From positions 124,001-188,000 of IMG/VR virus record IMGVR_UViG_3300029893_000001: DNA of 64,000 nt, one strand, 5' to 3'. Origin of the DNA: a virus. The position numbers were made by a program, and so were the translations under genes. The notes below the pieces were generated by a model. That model was not told where the DNA came from. It saw nothing but the letters and a program-made list of their open reading frames with translations, and made no database searches. Below are positions 29,816-38,882 of this stretch, in pieces (the stretch's first letter is position 1; each line of letters begins with the position of its first letter).

Positions 29816-30880
29816 TCAGGCAACCTGATTCTTGTACGACTTGTAGCGCTCTCGAAGATGGTCAGAGACCTGCTTTGTCGAGAGATCTAAGTACTTGCAC
29901 AGCAGCTTTACAAGACGTCTGGGATTCTCAACTAGCGAGTCAGCACTCACACTGTGTTGCTCCGCCAACCAAGCCTCGAACTCATCGTCGGTACCTACTC
30001 CGAACACGAAGTCAACGACGCGCTGGACCTCCGGGCTGGCTCCCTCTCTGAGGGAGTCAAGAAGGCTCTGATTCGCAATGCGATCTTCGGCTTCTGACTT
30101 GACCTTTCCGAGTGATCCCAGGGCAAGCCCTTCCATGCTCAGAGTAGTCACTCTGTAATCGGCGACCGCCTGAGGACACCGCTGCGGCTTCTCAGTGAGG
30201 CAGAATATGCAAGTACCACAACCAACTGTTGCATTCTTCACGCAGGCCCTGGCCTCACTCGTAAAATGTTGGATGAGGTTAATGGCGTGGTTCTGAATCG
30301 ACGCCTTTGCGTAGTTTTCGATCATTTTCAGGTCCTTCGTGTGTTCATACAACCGAACTACCTGAATTCCATGAGCTAACAATTCTGCCCGCAGATCAGC
30401 CAAATCAAACGAATTATCGTTGTCGCTGAGGAACCGCAGCTTAAGATAGCTCACCTTTCCGCAGTACTTGTCCAACTTTCCAACGAGGTCCCTCATTTCC
30501 TCTTTGGAAAGAAAGCCGTACTCGTCTTCTTTTGAAGATGCTTCAATGTGTTGCTTATCACCTTCGCTAAGCGCGGCCCAAACGAGTGTCATACCCTCCA
30601 GATCTGCAGTGAACTTGGTAGCAGATTCCTGGAAATTCGTTCCCGTATTCAACGAATACCGCACTGCGCGCCAAATCTTCCGACACTCAAAAGAAGCCTT
30701 CACGAAGTTTCGAACTTCTTTGTAGAAGAGGTCATACGCAGGCTTGCTAAGGGCCTTAATCCGGTCGCGATACTCCTTATACTCGTTGGCCAGGATAAAG
30801 TGGGAGACAGCACGAAGGGCAATTCGCTTCTCCTCACGGGAAAGGTTCTTGAAGAAAGGTTTCAGGCTCTCGCGAAGCAT
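29816..30880 (-). CDS. Possible sigma-like factor
   Basis: 354 residues, not a clear match to any family. Residues 159-210 (DLADLRAELLAHGIQVVRLYEH...ENYAKASIQNHAINLI) resemble sigma-70 region 2: acidic start, glycine, YE, then YAxxxIxNxAI. A cysteine group CGTCIFCLTEKPQRC (221-235) follows, and the C-terminus LLCKYLDLSTKQVSDHLRERYKSYKN could be a helix-turn-helix like region 4. If correct it would direct RNA polymerase to phage promoters, perhaps the 17-base element found ten times here. The gene lies in the replication block next to dnaX, reminiscent of phage sigma genes beside DNA-end processing genes. This assignment is tentative. Confidence 0.45.
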   Translation of the reverse strand: MLRESLKPFFKNLSREEKRIALRAVSHFILANEYKEYRDRIKALSKPAYDLFYKEVRNFVKASFECRKIWRAVRYSLNTGTNFQESATKFTADLEGMTLVWAALSEGDKQHIEASSKEDEYGFLSKEEMRDLVGKLDKYCGKVSYLKLRFLSDNDNSFDLADLRAELLAHGIQVVRLYEHTKDLKMIENYAKASIQNHAINLIQHFTSEARACVKNATVGCGTCIFCLTEKPQRCPQAVADYRVTTLSMEGLALGSLGKVKSEAEDRIANQSLLDSLREGASPEVQRVVDFVFGVGTDDEFEAWLAEQHSVSADSLVENPRRLVKLLCKYLDLSTKQVSDHLRERYKSYKNQVA

Positions 30881-31420
30881 CTAGGACTCCTTCGAAAGAA
30901 GTTGGCTATAGTCTACGACGTAGAGAGGATTTCCATTCTGGTCGGTTCCTCGTTTCGAACAAAACGCCGTAGGAACCGAAGACAAGAAAAGACTGCCCGT
31001 CAGCCCAACTGCAGAAAAATCTGCAACTGTAGGCGCAGCAATCACATGGGTAAAGCGATAGGACGAGGGCAGCGCCAGAGACGCTGAAGAAAATATGAAG
31101 TGCAAGCCTTGTTTCGAGTAGCTTGACTTCAGCGCAGGCAGCATCAACCTCGCTGATTCAACGGGCCAAGCTCCAAGAGTCCTAACTCGGTCTCTATAGA
31201 ATTCGACAGCGAGTCGAGGCCCCTCGCCTTTCTTGGCTGAGAGTACCAGGACAACGTGAACTTGCGTAAAAGGAGCGTAAGGTAGGGGCTGCCATGCAAC
31301 AATCGCCGACCCGATATTTTGCTGCAGGTCAGTTTCAGAAATAGCCAGAAACAGCCCCTGACCGCGATTCGCGCGGCGAGCGCTATTCAGCGCCTTCAAG
31401 TCTGGACTGGACAGTAACAA
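30881..31420 (-). CDS. Hypothetical protein
   Basis: 179 residues, starting at a TTG or GTG codon. The composition is beta-rich (GLFLAISETDLQQNIGSAIVAWQPLPYAPFTQVHVVLVLSAKK; LHFIFSSASLALPSSYRFTHVIAAPT). Its stop is directly followed by the start of the gene at 30880, and the MoxR-like gene lies 6 bases upstream. No family recognised. Confidence 0.65.
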   Translation of the reverse strand: MLLSSPDLKALNSARRANRGQGLFLAISETDLQQNIGSAIVAWQPLPYAPFTQVHVVLVLSAKKGEGPRLAVEFYRDRVRTLGAWPVESARLMLPALKSSYSKQGLHFIFSSASLALPSSYRFTHVIAAPTVADFSAVGLTGSLFLSSVPTAFCSKRGTDQNGNPLYVVDYSQLLSKES

Positions 31421-31426
31421 GGTGAC

Positions 31427-32701
31427 TTAAACGTCGAGTATCTCGTCGACTTCAAAATGAGCCGATAGGGGCTCGCTTGTCAGTAAGCATTGCAAGTACG
31501 TCTTCAGTTCCACACGGTCCCAGGTTACAGGAACCAATCGAGCGTCACTCTCGTCTGCCGCAAGGGATAGATACTGCACAACTCCCTCCGCAACGAGGGC
31601 TGAATATGTGTCGCTGTCAAGTTTCCCCTCGCTGTGCATTTCGACAAGACGAGAAAGAAAAGAATAGACTTCCGATGCCTCGGTGCATGTCTGGATCCTG
31701 CTCTTTACAGTACCAAGCCAAGCGTGCCTGTCGAGTACTTTTGAGTTCAAGAGAGGCAGAAGTCCGGATGTGGTGACCAGGGGGTCACCCAACCTGAACC
31801 CAGACAGAGTCCGTGTGATGTGGCTCTGTACCACAGAATCGCTGATCGTCGATCGGCACATCCCGGACAATTCGGGAAGTAGTGACATCAATAGAGAAGT
31901 CTTCATTTTCTCAGTGAACTTCAGCGAAGGCTCTACTCGACACAACGCTTCGCACGCCAAAAGCAACCGCACCATAGCGCGCCCCTGCCGGGCCGACACA
32001 TGCACAGGAGGATGAGGCTCCGTACGTAGGGTTAGCATGAGGCTACGCACGACGCCACGGACTTTCGCCTGGTCTTCTTCAGAGAACGTATAGCTGCGAG
32101 CCGCGTCGATCGTTTGCCTAAAGCGGAGTAGTGCCTCGGGACAGACCCGCTCGTCTAAACCGTCGGGCAAAGAGAGTACGGTGTCAAGGTCAGGGCCGGA
32201 CAGGCAATCTGGAACTCGAACAATCGAAAATCGAGATGCAACTGCTGGATCTAGATAAACTGTGTCGTACACTCCTCCTGGAGGATTTGCAGACGCAAAG
32301 ACTAACTCCAAAACGAGAGAGCGCCCCATTACCTTCTTCGTACGGACTATTTCCATCGTCTTGGACGCGATGAAAGGATTCACTCGATTGAATTCGTCCA
32401 GAAGAACGCTTTTTGCGCCCCAAATTGAAATCTCAGTATGAGCATAAGTTACCAAACCACCCTCCCGAAGGGAGGCCGGATTCGCATACCCCAAAAGGTC
32501 ATCCTGATGAATAAGTCGTGTGTCATACGACTGAAATCGGGCATCTCTTCCAAGGGTCGCATACGTCAAGATCTCTGCGCCTTCTGTCTTATTGGCGCCG
32601 TGACTTCCGACAAGCATCAAAGGATATCGTGCAACGAGAGCGGAAAGAACAGTTGCTTCGATATCCCTCCAGCCGATGATTCCGATGTTTTCGAGCATCA
32701 A
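31427..32701 (-). CDS. MoxR-type AAA+ ATPase
   Basis: 424 residues. LMLVGSHGANKTEGAE is a Walker A variant (GxxGxxKT), SVLLDEFNRVNPF is Walker B, VFASANPPGG sensor 1 and VASRFSIVRVP the arginine finger, as in MoxR/RavA proteins. These ATPases remodel partner proteins, usually with a vWA protein encoded alongside. Here the vWA partner directly upstream (32698-34218) overlaps by 4 bases. The insert DTRLIHQDDLLGYANP is the typical MoxR helix-strand insert. Confidence 0.88.
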   Translation of the reverse strand: MMLENIGIIGWRDIEATVLSALVARYPLMLVGSHGANKTEGAEILTYATLGRDARFQSYDTRLIHQDDLLGYANPASLREGGLVTYAHTEISIWGAKSVLLDEFNRVNPFIASKTMEIVRTKKVMGRSLVLELVFASANPPGGVYDTVYLDPAVASRFSIVRVPDCLSGPDLDTVLSLPDGLDERVCPEALLRFRQTIDAARSYTFSEEDQAKVRGVVRSLMLTLRTEPHPPVHVSARQGRAMVRLLLACEALCRVEPSLKFTEKMKTSLLMSLLPELSGMCRSTISDSVVQSHITRTLSGFRLGDPLVTTSGLLPLLNSKVLDRHAWLGTVKSRIQTCTEASEVYSFLSRLVEMHSEGKLDSDTYSALVAEGVVQYLSLAADESDARLVPVTWDRVELKTYLQCLLTSEPLSAHFEVDEILDV

Positions 32702-34218
32702 TCCCCCAGAGTCGGGATCGTAATTACCTTTGTCGCGAGAGCGTTAAATCCACGCTTGACGCCCTCTTGTGTTTGAATCAAGTACAGATACTGCAACTGC
32801 TTCTTCAGCTTGGAGATGAGTGCTGAACTAAGCGTGTCAGTGTTATCGGTGAGGACAATAGCCTCCTTGCATCCCGAACGCAGCATGTGCTCCCCTACTG
32901 CATGATAATTCGTTCCTCCGGTGCTGAAGATGTAATCCTCATCCGGATTCACAACGACGACCGTATCCGAAAACTGAAGATGCTCGTCGACAAATTCAGC
33001 AAGGTAACGATGGATAAGCAGCATGACATGCATGAAACTCCACATCGAACCAGAAACGTCAACGTACAACTTTAGAGTATGTTTTGTAACCGGTAGGTCC
33101 ACAGTCCAAAGAGTCACGTCATAGCCTGAAGCTACCAAAAACATGTCTCTGCGATGCAAGCCTTGAAACTGTGCGCTCTTGCCTTGATACACCTCGTCGC
33201 CCTGTTTTCTCGCCAGGACATCACCTACCAAATCAGCGACGATGGTATCTTCAATCTCCATCTTCAAGTTCATCTCCGCAAAGAGAGACTGGAATTCCGG
33301 AGGGCATTCGTTGGGGGAAAACGACTGAAGTACCTGCCGAAGCGCTGGTGGTAATTCTTTGGGCGAGCTTACCCTGTGCCCAGGAACGGCCTCTCCGTTG
33401 ACATCACAACGAGAGACGCCAGTACCATAATCTATTTCGATCAAGTCACCTAGAGGTGAGACTTGAGTACGAATTGGACAAGAAGGGGCGTCACGATCGT
33501 CGATGAGATCCCCCAGCAGATCACCAGAAACTATTGAACCTAAAACATCAGCCCGTTCAGTATCCGAAAGCAGCCCTTTTTCCACAAGGATCCCGATTTC
33601 CATCCACTCCGAATACGTGATCTTTTGAGTGAAAAACTCGGCTCCTAGTGCTACTTCGCGAAGTAAGTGCATCCAACGAGGACCCACATAAAACCGTAGC
33701 CATTCATGATTTTCGGCCACCCAACGCGTGAATTGCTGACATAAAAGCGAACGGAAGAACTTGTGCGAGTCACTATACACTCGCTCACACAGGTCAGAAT
33801 TCATCAGGAACAAAATCGTGTTGTTGATGTAGACGTCCTCCCAAAGGTTCGCAAATTTGCGTTCCTTGAACGCAGGCATCTGCGAGCCATACACCAGTGA
33901 AATGAGTACGTGACCTCGCTCGTGAAGAAGTATGAAAAGCAAATCGCCAAAGCTTTCCGCGGCACTCAGAAAAAACTCAGTGCCTATCGTGAGCACGCGA
34001 TTTTCAAGATTTACGTGCGCTGTCTTTTCGGCAGTATCAAATCTAAGACCGCTTACGAAAGACAACGTGTGATGAACGGTCCGTGCGGACGGCAGCCGTA
34101 CAATTTCGGCCCAATAGTCAAGCGCTTCGCTGCAGTACAACGAATCCAACAGCGCCTGTTGGGCTCGTTGGAGGTCGCCAGACCTAAGCGCCTCCCGAAT
34201 CGGTTCTAGAAGAGTCAC
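32698..34218 (-). CDS. vWA domain-metallopeptidase partner of MoxR
   Basis: 506 residues from a GTG. FILLHERGHVLISLVYG (about residue 93) is an HExxH-like zinc-peptidase motif, a domain found in vWA proteins of the COG3864/DUF2201 group. KLYVDVSGSMWSFM (about residue 390) is the vWA metal site with DxSxS, and IVLTDNTDTLSS a later aspartate. Together with the MoxR ATPase it forms a two-gene chaperone system. What it acts on is unknown. Promoter copy 8 ends 9 bases before the start. Confidence 0.8.
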   Translation of the reverse strand: MTLLEPIREALRSGDLQRAQQALLDSLYCSEALDYWAEIVRLPSARTVHHTLSFVSGLRFDTAEKTAHVNLENRVLTIGTEFFLSAAESFGDLLFILLHERGHVLISLVYGSQMPAFKERKFANLWEDVYINNTILFLMNSDLCERVYSDSHKFFRSLLCQQFTRWVAENHEWLRFYVGPRWMHLLREVALGAEFFTQKITYSEWMEIGILVEKGLLSDTERADVLGSIVSGDLLGDLIDDRDAPSCPIRTQVSPLGDLIEIDYGTGVSRCDVNGEAVPGHRVSSPKELPPALRQVLQSFSPNECPPEFQSLFAEMNLKMEIEDTIVADLVGDVLARKQGDEVYQGKSAQFQGLHRRDMFLVASGYDVTLWTVDLPVTKHTLKLYVDVSGSMWSFMHVMLLIHRYLAEFVDEHLQFSDTVVVVNPDEDYIFSTGGTNYHAVGEHMLRSGCKEAIVLTDNTDTLSSALISKLKKQLQYLYLIQTQEGVKRGFNALATKVITIPTLGD

Positions 34219-34780
34219 TTACGTACGCACTATCAGAAGGGTTCGAGAACACCGGGCAAAAAAACAGCGACAGCCCCAAAAGGCGAGAAGGTGAAGTATC
34301 CTGGGTTGTCAGGTCATATATCAGGTCCATGCCCTGCTTGAACCGCGAAAGCTCAGAAGAGTCCACCGAATGCATCGTCCAGTCATCGTAAATAGGAACC
34401 CGACCCGGGCCCAACAAATCGTAGGCGCATCTAAGCGTACGCCCTCCCGGGGTCTGGACTTCTGCCGCGAGTAAAGCAGCGTCACCAGGAGAAGCCACGG
34501 AGTTTACTTCGGACAGCAAAACAGCCCGTCGTGCCTGCAAATGCCTTACCTCGTACTTAACCTGCTCCAGGAAAGCACCAGGTGTGGGGTGCGAAAACCC
34601 AAGAACAAAAGACCCCTCCGTCTCCCCGAAAACAAATGCACACGGAGGTACTGCCGCCTGCTTTTGGTTGTGGTACTGCCAAGCAAATTCACGAAGACGA
34701 GGATCCAGATAATCCAACACGTCGTCTTCGTGAAATTTGTGGATATTGCGGAAGGGGGATTCTACGAGCAGGAAACGCAT
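34184..34780 (-). CDS. Hypothetical protein
   Basis: 198 residues. Begins MRFLLVESPFRNIHKFHEDDVLDYLDPRLREFAWQYHNQKQ, then a beta-rich middle (CAFVFGETEGSFVLGFSHP) and PGRVPIYDDWTMHSV. The last 12 codons overlap the vWA gene, and the codons for FSNPSDSAY contain promoter copy 8, so promoter and coding sequence share the same bases. No family recognised. Confidence 0.7.
   Translation of the reverse strand: MRFLLVESPFRNIHKFHEDDVLDYLDPRLREFAWQYHNQKQAAVPPCAFVFGETEGSFVLGFSHPTPGAFLEQVKYEVRHLQARRAVLLSEVNSVASPGDAALLAAEVQTPGGRTLRCAYDLLGPGRVPIYDDWTMHSVDSSELSRFKQGMDLIYDLTTQDTSPSRLLGLSLFFCPVFSNPSDSAYVSDSSRTDSGGA
34228..34244 (-). promoter_or_regulatory. Putative phage promoter, copy 8
   Basis: Minus strand GAACCCTTCTGATAGTG, located inside the end of the 34184-34780 coding frame and 9 bases before the GTG of the vWA-peptidase gene. 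Confidence 0.6.
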
Positions 34781-35092
34781 TTAGCGGATCTTTACCATCC
34801 TGAACAAGGACCCGCCAGACAACTTCCGACGCAGCTTCTTCTGAACCTCGTTAGGAAAAACGAAGTTGTCTCCGAACCCTTGATTTCTGGCAAAAACAGT
34901 GTATCGAAGATTCCTAAACTGCTGAAGTTTACGATCCCAAAGAATTGAAGAGACTGCTTTTCCGTTCAGGTAAATTCGAAAAAAGTTGTTCCCGCGCTCA
35001 TCGTCGCCAAGATACAATGCGGCGTAATGGCGCTGATCGATTGTAGCTTGCACAGCCACAATATTCAAAGTGAGTCGCCTAATATCCGCCAT
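34781..35092 (-). CDS. Hypothetical protein
   Basis: 103 residues, beta-strand pattern (LTLNIVAVQATIDQRHYAALYLGDDERGNNFFRIYLNGKAVSSILWD) with a basic C-terminus. The stop directly adjoins the next start. No family recognised. Confidence 0.7.
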   Translation of the reverse strand: MADIRRLTLNIVAVQATIDQRHYAALYLGDDERGNNFFRIYLNGKAVSSILWDRKLQQFRNLRYTVFARNQGFGDNFVFPNEVQKKLRRKLSGGSLFRMVKIR

Positions 35093-35115
35093 GATTCTTT
35101 CGTAGATAACGACGC

Positions 35116-35586
35116 TTACGGAACGTGTTTATGCAAGTGAGCCAGAACGACACGTGCTACGTAGTCCGAAATACTGATGCGCTTTTTGTTTCCAAGGCGA
35201 TACTCAGAAACCAACAGTTTCAGCTTTGCATACTCCTCTCGCGGGATAGGAACTTCAACCGTTATCTCTGCTCGCCCGGCACCGACTTCCTGAGCCTCTA
35301 GCGAAGAGCGGACTTCAGTATTCACGATTTCCATGAATCGCTGCCGCTGGGCCGGGGAGGGATAGGAAATCATAGCCAAGTCAGCCGCCTGGCTCCTTCG
35401 TCCCGCCTTAATCATCTGAGCAGCTCTGTGGACTAACTGGTGAGCATTTGCACTCAACCAAATCAAGTTCGAAGCAGCGTCGGATCCTCCTGCATGTTGA
35501 GGATTTTTATGGTGGATGTGACACGTCGCACGAGGGTATGTCTTACCCTCGATATAGCACACCACCAATTCAGTAGGCTCCGTCAC
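35116..35586 (-). CDS. HNH nuclease with ribbon-helix-helix-like end
   Basis: 156 residues. TCHIHHKNPQHAGGSDAASNLIWLSANAHQLVHRAAQ is an HNH core (His-His, Asn, His) lacking the usual zinc cysteines. The C-terminal 50 residues (ITVEVPIPREEYAKLKLLVSEYRLGNKKRISISDYVARVVLAHL) have the strand-helix-helix pattern of Arc/MetJ-type DNA binders, which could give target preference. It lies between virion genes and the AAA+ block and overlaps the upstream gene by 4 bases. Confidence 0.78.
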   Translation of the reverse strand: MTEPTELVVCYIEGKTYPRATCHIHHKNPQHAGGSDAASNLIWLSANAHQLVHRAAQMIKAGRRSQAADLAMISYPSPAQRQRFMEIVNTEVRSSLEAQEVGAGRAEITVEVPIPREEYAKLKLLVSEYRLGNKKRISISDYVARVVLAHLHKHVP

Positions 35587-35819
35587 CCCTCGTCTACGAT
35601 CTTCAAGTGCCCGTTATTGAATAAGTCCTTTAGATTTGGCGACTTACGAAGCTGAGCAACACTTGCGAACTGCAACAGGTCTACCTTCGAGCCGGGACGA
35701 ACAACAAGGTGCTGCATACGTTTCTTATCGTCTTTCCAATAAACGATCACCTCAGACGTAGAACGGTTGAAGACCGTGCAGTGCCCACTAGCTAACGACT
35801 TGAGAAGCTTTGCCGACAT
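35583..35819 (-). CDS. Hypothetical protein, possibly virion-associated
   Basis: 78 residues from ATG 35817-35819 (AGGATAAGGA upstream). HCTVFNRSTSEVIVYWKDDKKRMQHLVVRPGSKVDLLQFASVAQLRKSPNLKDLFNNGHLKIVD resembles a small beta-barrel. Its place directly after the tape-measure candidate suggests a tail-related role; this is inference only. Confidence 0.65.
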   Translation of the reverse strand: MSAKLLKSLASGHCTVFNRSTSEVIVYWKDDKKRMQHLVVRPGSKVDLLQFASVAQLRKSPNLKDLFNNGHLKIVDEG

Positions 35820-35830
35820 ATTCCTTATCC

Positions 35831-38311
35831 TCACCCACCTAGGCCAAACTGGTCTAGAATCCGAGCCTCCGATGAGTTGTGATGGGCAATAACCTCGCCC
35901 ATGTTTTTGATTTTCATTCGAACGGTCATAACTGCCTCTCCTGAAGAGTCAACCGTTACTTCGCCAGACCCCGCCGCCTCCATCTCCCCAGGAGCACCAC
36001 CAACATGCTTCAACTGAGCACGGTCGTACATTGTACGAACGTTTGGCCCAGAGGGCGCCGTAGCGGTTGCTTTCCGGGCCATTTCCACGCCAGCGGTTCG
36101 GCCCTCCTCTCCCTCGTCAGATCCAAACAGACCGCCAAAGGTCTCACTAATACTATCTCCTAGGGCGCTCAATCCGGCAGTAGCGTAGTCACCAATCGTA
36201 GAAATGATGCCCTCACCCTGCTGCTCCGGTTGAGGCACTTTCTTACGGCGCGCAGGAGACTCTTCGCCTCCCCCGGTCAAGCGTTCGTATTGCTCTCGAA
36301 CGCGCTCTAGCTCACCCTGCTTTTTTGAGTTCTCCTCAAGAGCTGCAGCAATTCTGTCCAGGTCGGCTTTCCTACGGTCGCGGGCGCCTTCTGTATCCGC
36401 GTCCACCATCGCCCTCTGAGCTTCAGCAAACTCCTCAATCAGCTTCTTACGCTCTGCCTCAGTTGCTTCCAGCCCAGCCTCAACGGCTGATGTAGCGTAA
36501 TCCTGCTTAAGAGACTCACCTGTCATATCCTCGTAAAGACCGGCAACCCCACCAAGCCCTGGAATGTTTGAGATCATCTTTACGATATTGCTGACGTTCA
36601 ACATGATGCTCTTCAAGAAGTCTTTGATGTTGAAGAGCTGCTGGATTGGGTCTTTGAATGACAGCACCGCTGTCAGCGCGGATGATGTCATTTCCTTCAT
36701 GCCCTCAGCCTTTTCCATGGCTTCCTTTTGAAGCCTAGCAATCTCCTCCGCAGCAGCGCCTGAGCCCTCTTTCATGAGGATATCAGCCATAAGGCGCTTC
36801 TGTGACGTGGTGAGTTCCTCAAAGCCATTGATCGACGAAAGTAGTCTAGACGAAACAGAAGTGTCGTCAATTTTTGAGATGCCCAGTCTATTCATCTGGG
36901 CATCAAGGTCGGCTTTGATAGCGGCCGTGGTACCCGCAAGAAGGTTGCGCATATCAAGAGCGCCCATGCCTTCTCCAAGAGTCGAAATACCCTGCTTCAA
37001 AGCTAACCTATTCTCGTCCATGGCCGTAATGCCCATCGTTCCATAGGCCATGTCCTCTAGCATTCTCTGTTGTTCTTCCGTAGCCTTTTCGTACCGGACC
37101 CCCAATGCCTCTTCCGCATCTTTCAATGCCTTAGAGAGCTGCGCCTGAAGTTGCTGGCCTGACAGGAATCCTGCGGCGTCTTGCCTCTCCTTAAAGAACA
37201 TTCCAGCAAAGGCTTTAGACACCTTTTCAGTTCCTTCTGCACTCAATCCATACTCAGCGGCTTTCTTAGCTGCGTAAGCATACGCAGCACCAACATTCTC
37301 AATCGAAACCACTTGAGAGTCAAGATTTCGAGTAGCGTCTGCAATAGCCCGGACAAAGTCGTCGCGCACAGTAAAGGCGAAGCCCTGAAGAACATTATCC
37401 GTATTGCTGAGGCTTTCACGTAAAATATCAACTTGGGCTGTAACTTGCTCGATGTCCTCAGCGCTATCCTCGAACGAGCGACCCGACTTTCTGGAACGTT
37501 CGACGAGGAGCCCTAGGGCAGTATCCGTTGCAACACCCTGCGCCTCTAAGTACTTCAAAGAGTCGGTTACGGCAGTGATCTGTTTAATCGCACCTGGGGC
37601 TATGACGTCTGTTTTCGATAGATGAATGAACTGCTGCGCCAGCTTTTCGGTCTCCTCAGAAGCGTCAGCATACTTGACCTTCAATCCCTTCAGCTCTGCG
37701 TCCAACTCTACTATCGCAGTCCTATATTCCCAGACGGTGGGTGCTACGTCGACCATTGCGCGGCCAAGATCTTCGGCCGCGCCTGCGCTTCGTTCGATAG
37801 ATCCCGTCACATCATCAAAATCAACTGCCGTCTGCCGGATAGGTTTGGTCACCTGTGGAAGGTTGCCAAACTTCAGCATGTTATCGATACCCGCCTTGAA
37901 AGGCTGGACAATGCTGCCCAGCAAAGTACGAGTGTCGTCAGAATCTTCTTGAATTTCCCGAAGAGCTTGTTTGATTCCCTCGTAGCGCTGCAACAGCGAT
38001 TGCGAGCGTTCCATCTCTTCACGATGGTACCGCTCACGCAATGTATCGAGTTGCTTTAGAGTTGTACCTTGAGCAGAAAGCAAGCCCGATGTGCGCGTCA
38101 GCTCTCGTTCATATGCTGCCGCGTCACGTGAACGGGCTTGCATAGCAGCCGAGTGCGCCGCAGCCAATCCTGCAACTGCACGCTCCTCCCCCTTCATTGT
38201 AGAAATCAGACGCTTCCGAGCCTGCTCGTACGCCCGGACCGCCCGCGCCTGCTCAGCGATGTTCTTGTCGTCGCCGCGCGAACCGATTCCTCCGAAGGGA
38301 TTCGAGGGCAT
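35831..38311 (-). CDS. Tape-measure protein candidate
   Basis: 826 residues, almost entirely helical with long heptad-rich stretches (EQARKRLISTMKGEERAVAGLAAAHSAAMQARSRDAAAYERELTR; ELDAELKGLKVKYADASEETEKLAQQFIHLSK). A hydrophobic segment near residue 570 (MLNVSNIVKMISNIPGLGGVAGLYEDMTG) could cross a membrane. It directly follows the frameshifted chaperone pair, which is where tape-measure genes lie. It is short for a long contractile tail, so it may set a short tail or be an internal tail protein. Confidence 0.65.
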   Translation of the reverse strand: MPSNPFGGIGSRGDDKNIAEQARAVRAYEQARKRLISTMKGEERAVAGLAAAHSAAMQARSRDAAAYERELTRTSGLLSAQGTTLKQLDTLRERYHREEMERSQSLLQRYEGIKQALREIQEDSDDTRTLLGSIVQPFKAGIDNMLKFGNLPQVTKPIRQTAVDFDDVTGSIERSAGAAEDLGRAMVDVAPTVWEYRTAIVELDAELKGLKVKYADASEETEKLAQQFIHLSKTDVIAPGAIKQITAVTDSLKYLEAQGVATDTALGLLVERSRKSGRSFEDSAEDIEQVTAQVDILRESLSNTDNVLQGFAFTVRDDFVRAIADATRNLDSQVVSIENVGAAYAYAAKKAAEYGLSAEGTEKVSKAFAGMFFKERQDAAGFLSGQQLQAQLSKALKDAEEALGVRYEKATEEQQRMLEDMAYGTMGITAMDENRLALKQGISTLGEGMGALDMRNLLAGTTAAIKADLDAQMNRLGISKIDDTSVSSRLLSSINGFEELTTSQKRLMADILMKEGSGAAAEEIARLQKEAMEKAEGMKEMTSSALTAVLSFKDPIQQLFNIKDFLKSIMLNVSNIVKMISNIPGLGGVAGLYEDMTGESLKQDYATSAVEAGLEATEAERKKLIEEFAEAQRAMVDADTEGARDRRKADLDRIAAALEENSKKQGELERVREQYERLTGGGEESPARRKKVPQPEQQGEGIISTIGDYATAGLSALGDSISETFGGLFGSDEGEEGRTAGVEMARKATATAPSGPNVRTMYDRAQLKHVGGAPGEMEAAGSGEVTVDSSGEAVMTVRMKIKNMGEVIAHHNSSEARILDQFGLGG

Positions 38312-38730
38312 TATCTACGCCGTCCTCCGCCAATCGGCCGCGCACGGCTCTCGGTGAAGCCGCCCTTGGGACGTTGGCTTTGAGCAAAAGGATCCACATT
38401 CGATTTCTCGAAGTCATCCTGAACGGCAGCAGTAGCTCCCATTCGACGTAAGAACTCCTCTTTCGAACTACCGTATAGGCTGGTGGCATCCTTCGGGACG
38501 TGAGACATCCCAAATAGTCCACCCGTAGTCGGCAACGCATGCTCCTGGAGGTTTTTCAGAAGCTCAGGACGCACTAAGAGACTAAGCGGATAGCGTAGCA
38601 CTCGACGAGCTTCGTCCTCCACGGGAGGGGCGTTCTCAAGTTGTTCCGCAGTCATGTTGCCGCTCTGTTGTGCCTCAGATTGTCGTGCAAGAACTTCAAG
38701 ATCTTCCGGGGTCCAAACAAGACCAAGCAT
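38311..38730 (-). CDS. C-terminal part of tail assembly chaperone (T)
   Basis: 139 residues from the only in-frame ATG, but the frame is open upstream back to about 38934 without any start codon, overlapping the end of the 38883-39743 gene. Upstream codons encode NAERLRELDWEIWLRGSVAAK..., continuing straight into MLGLVWTPEDLEVLARQSEAQ. It is therefore best read as the T part made by -1 frameshift from the G-like gene. The overlap with the tape-measure gene is a single base. Confidence 0.8.
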   Translation of the reverse strand: MLGLVWTPEDLEVLARQSEAQQSGNMTAEQLENAPPVEDEARRVLRYPLSLLVRPELLKNLQEHALPTTGGLFGMSHVPKDATSLYGSSKEEFLRRMGATAAVQDDFEKSNVDPFAQSQRPKGGFTESRARPIGGGRRR

Positions 38731-38882
38731 TCGTTCCCATCGATAGAACCAATGGTCCTCTTCCCACTGGAGGAAGAGATATGTGATCTCTAATTCAGCA
38801 ACTGAGGCATCAATCAGACGGGGGTCGTTGACTGTAGTGCGGAGCTTAGCGGCGACACTGCCTCTGAGCCAGATTTCCCAAT

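Noticed and set aside
38311-38730. Independent gene starting at the ATG of 38730
   Set aside because: No ribosome site is evident, and the frame is open upstream without a start, which fits a frameshift product better.
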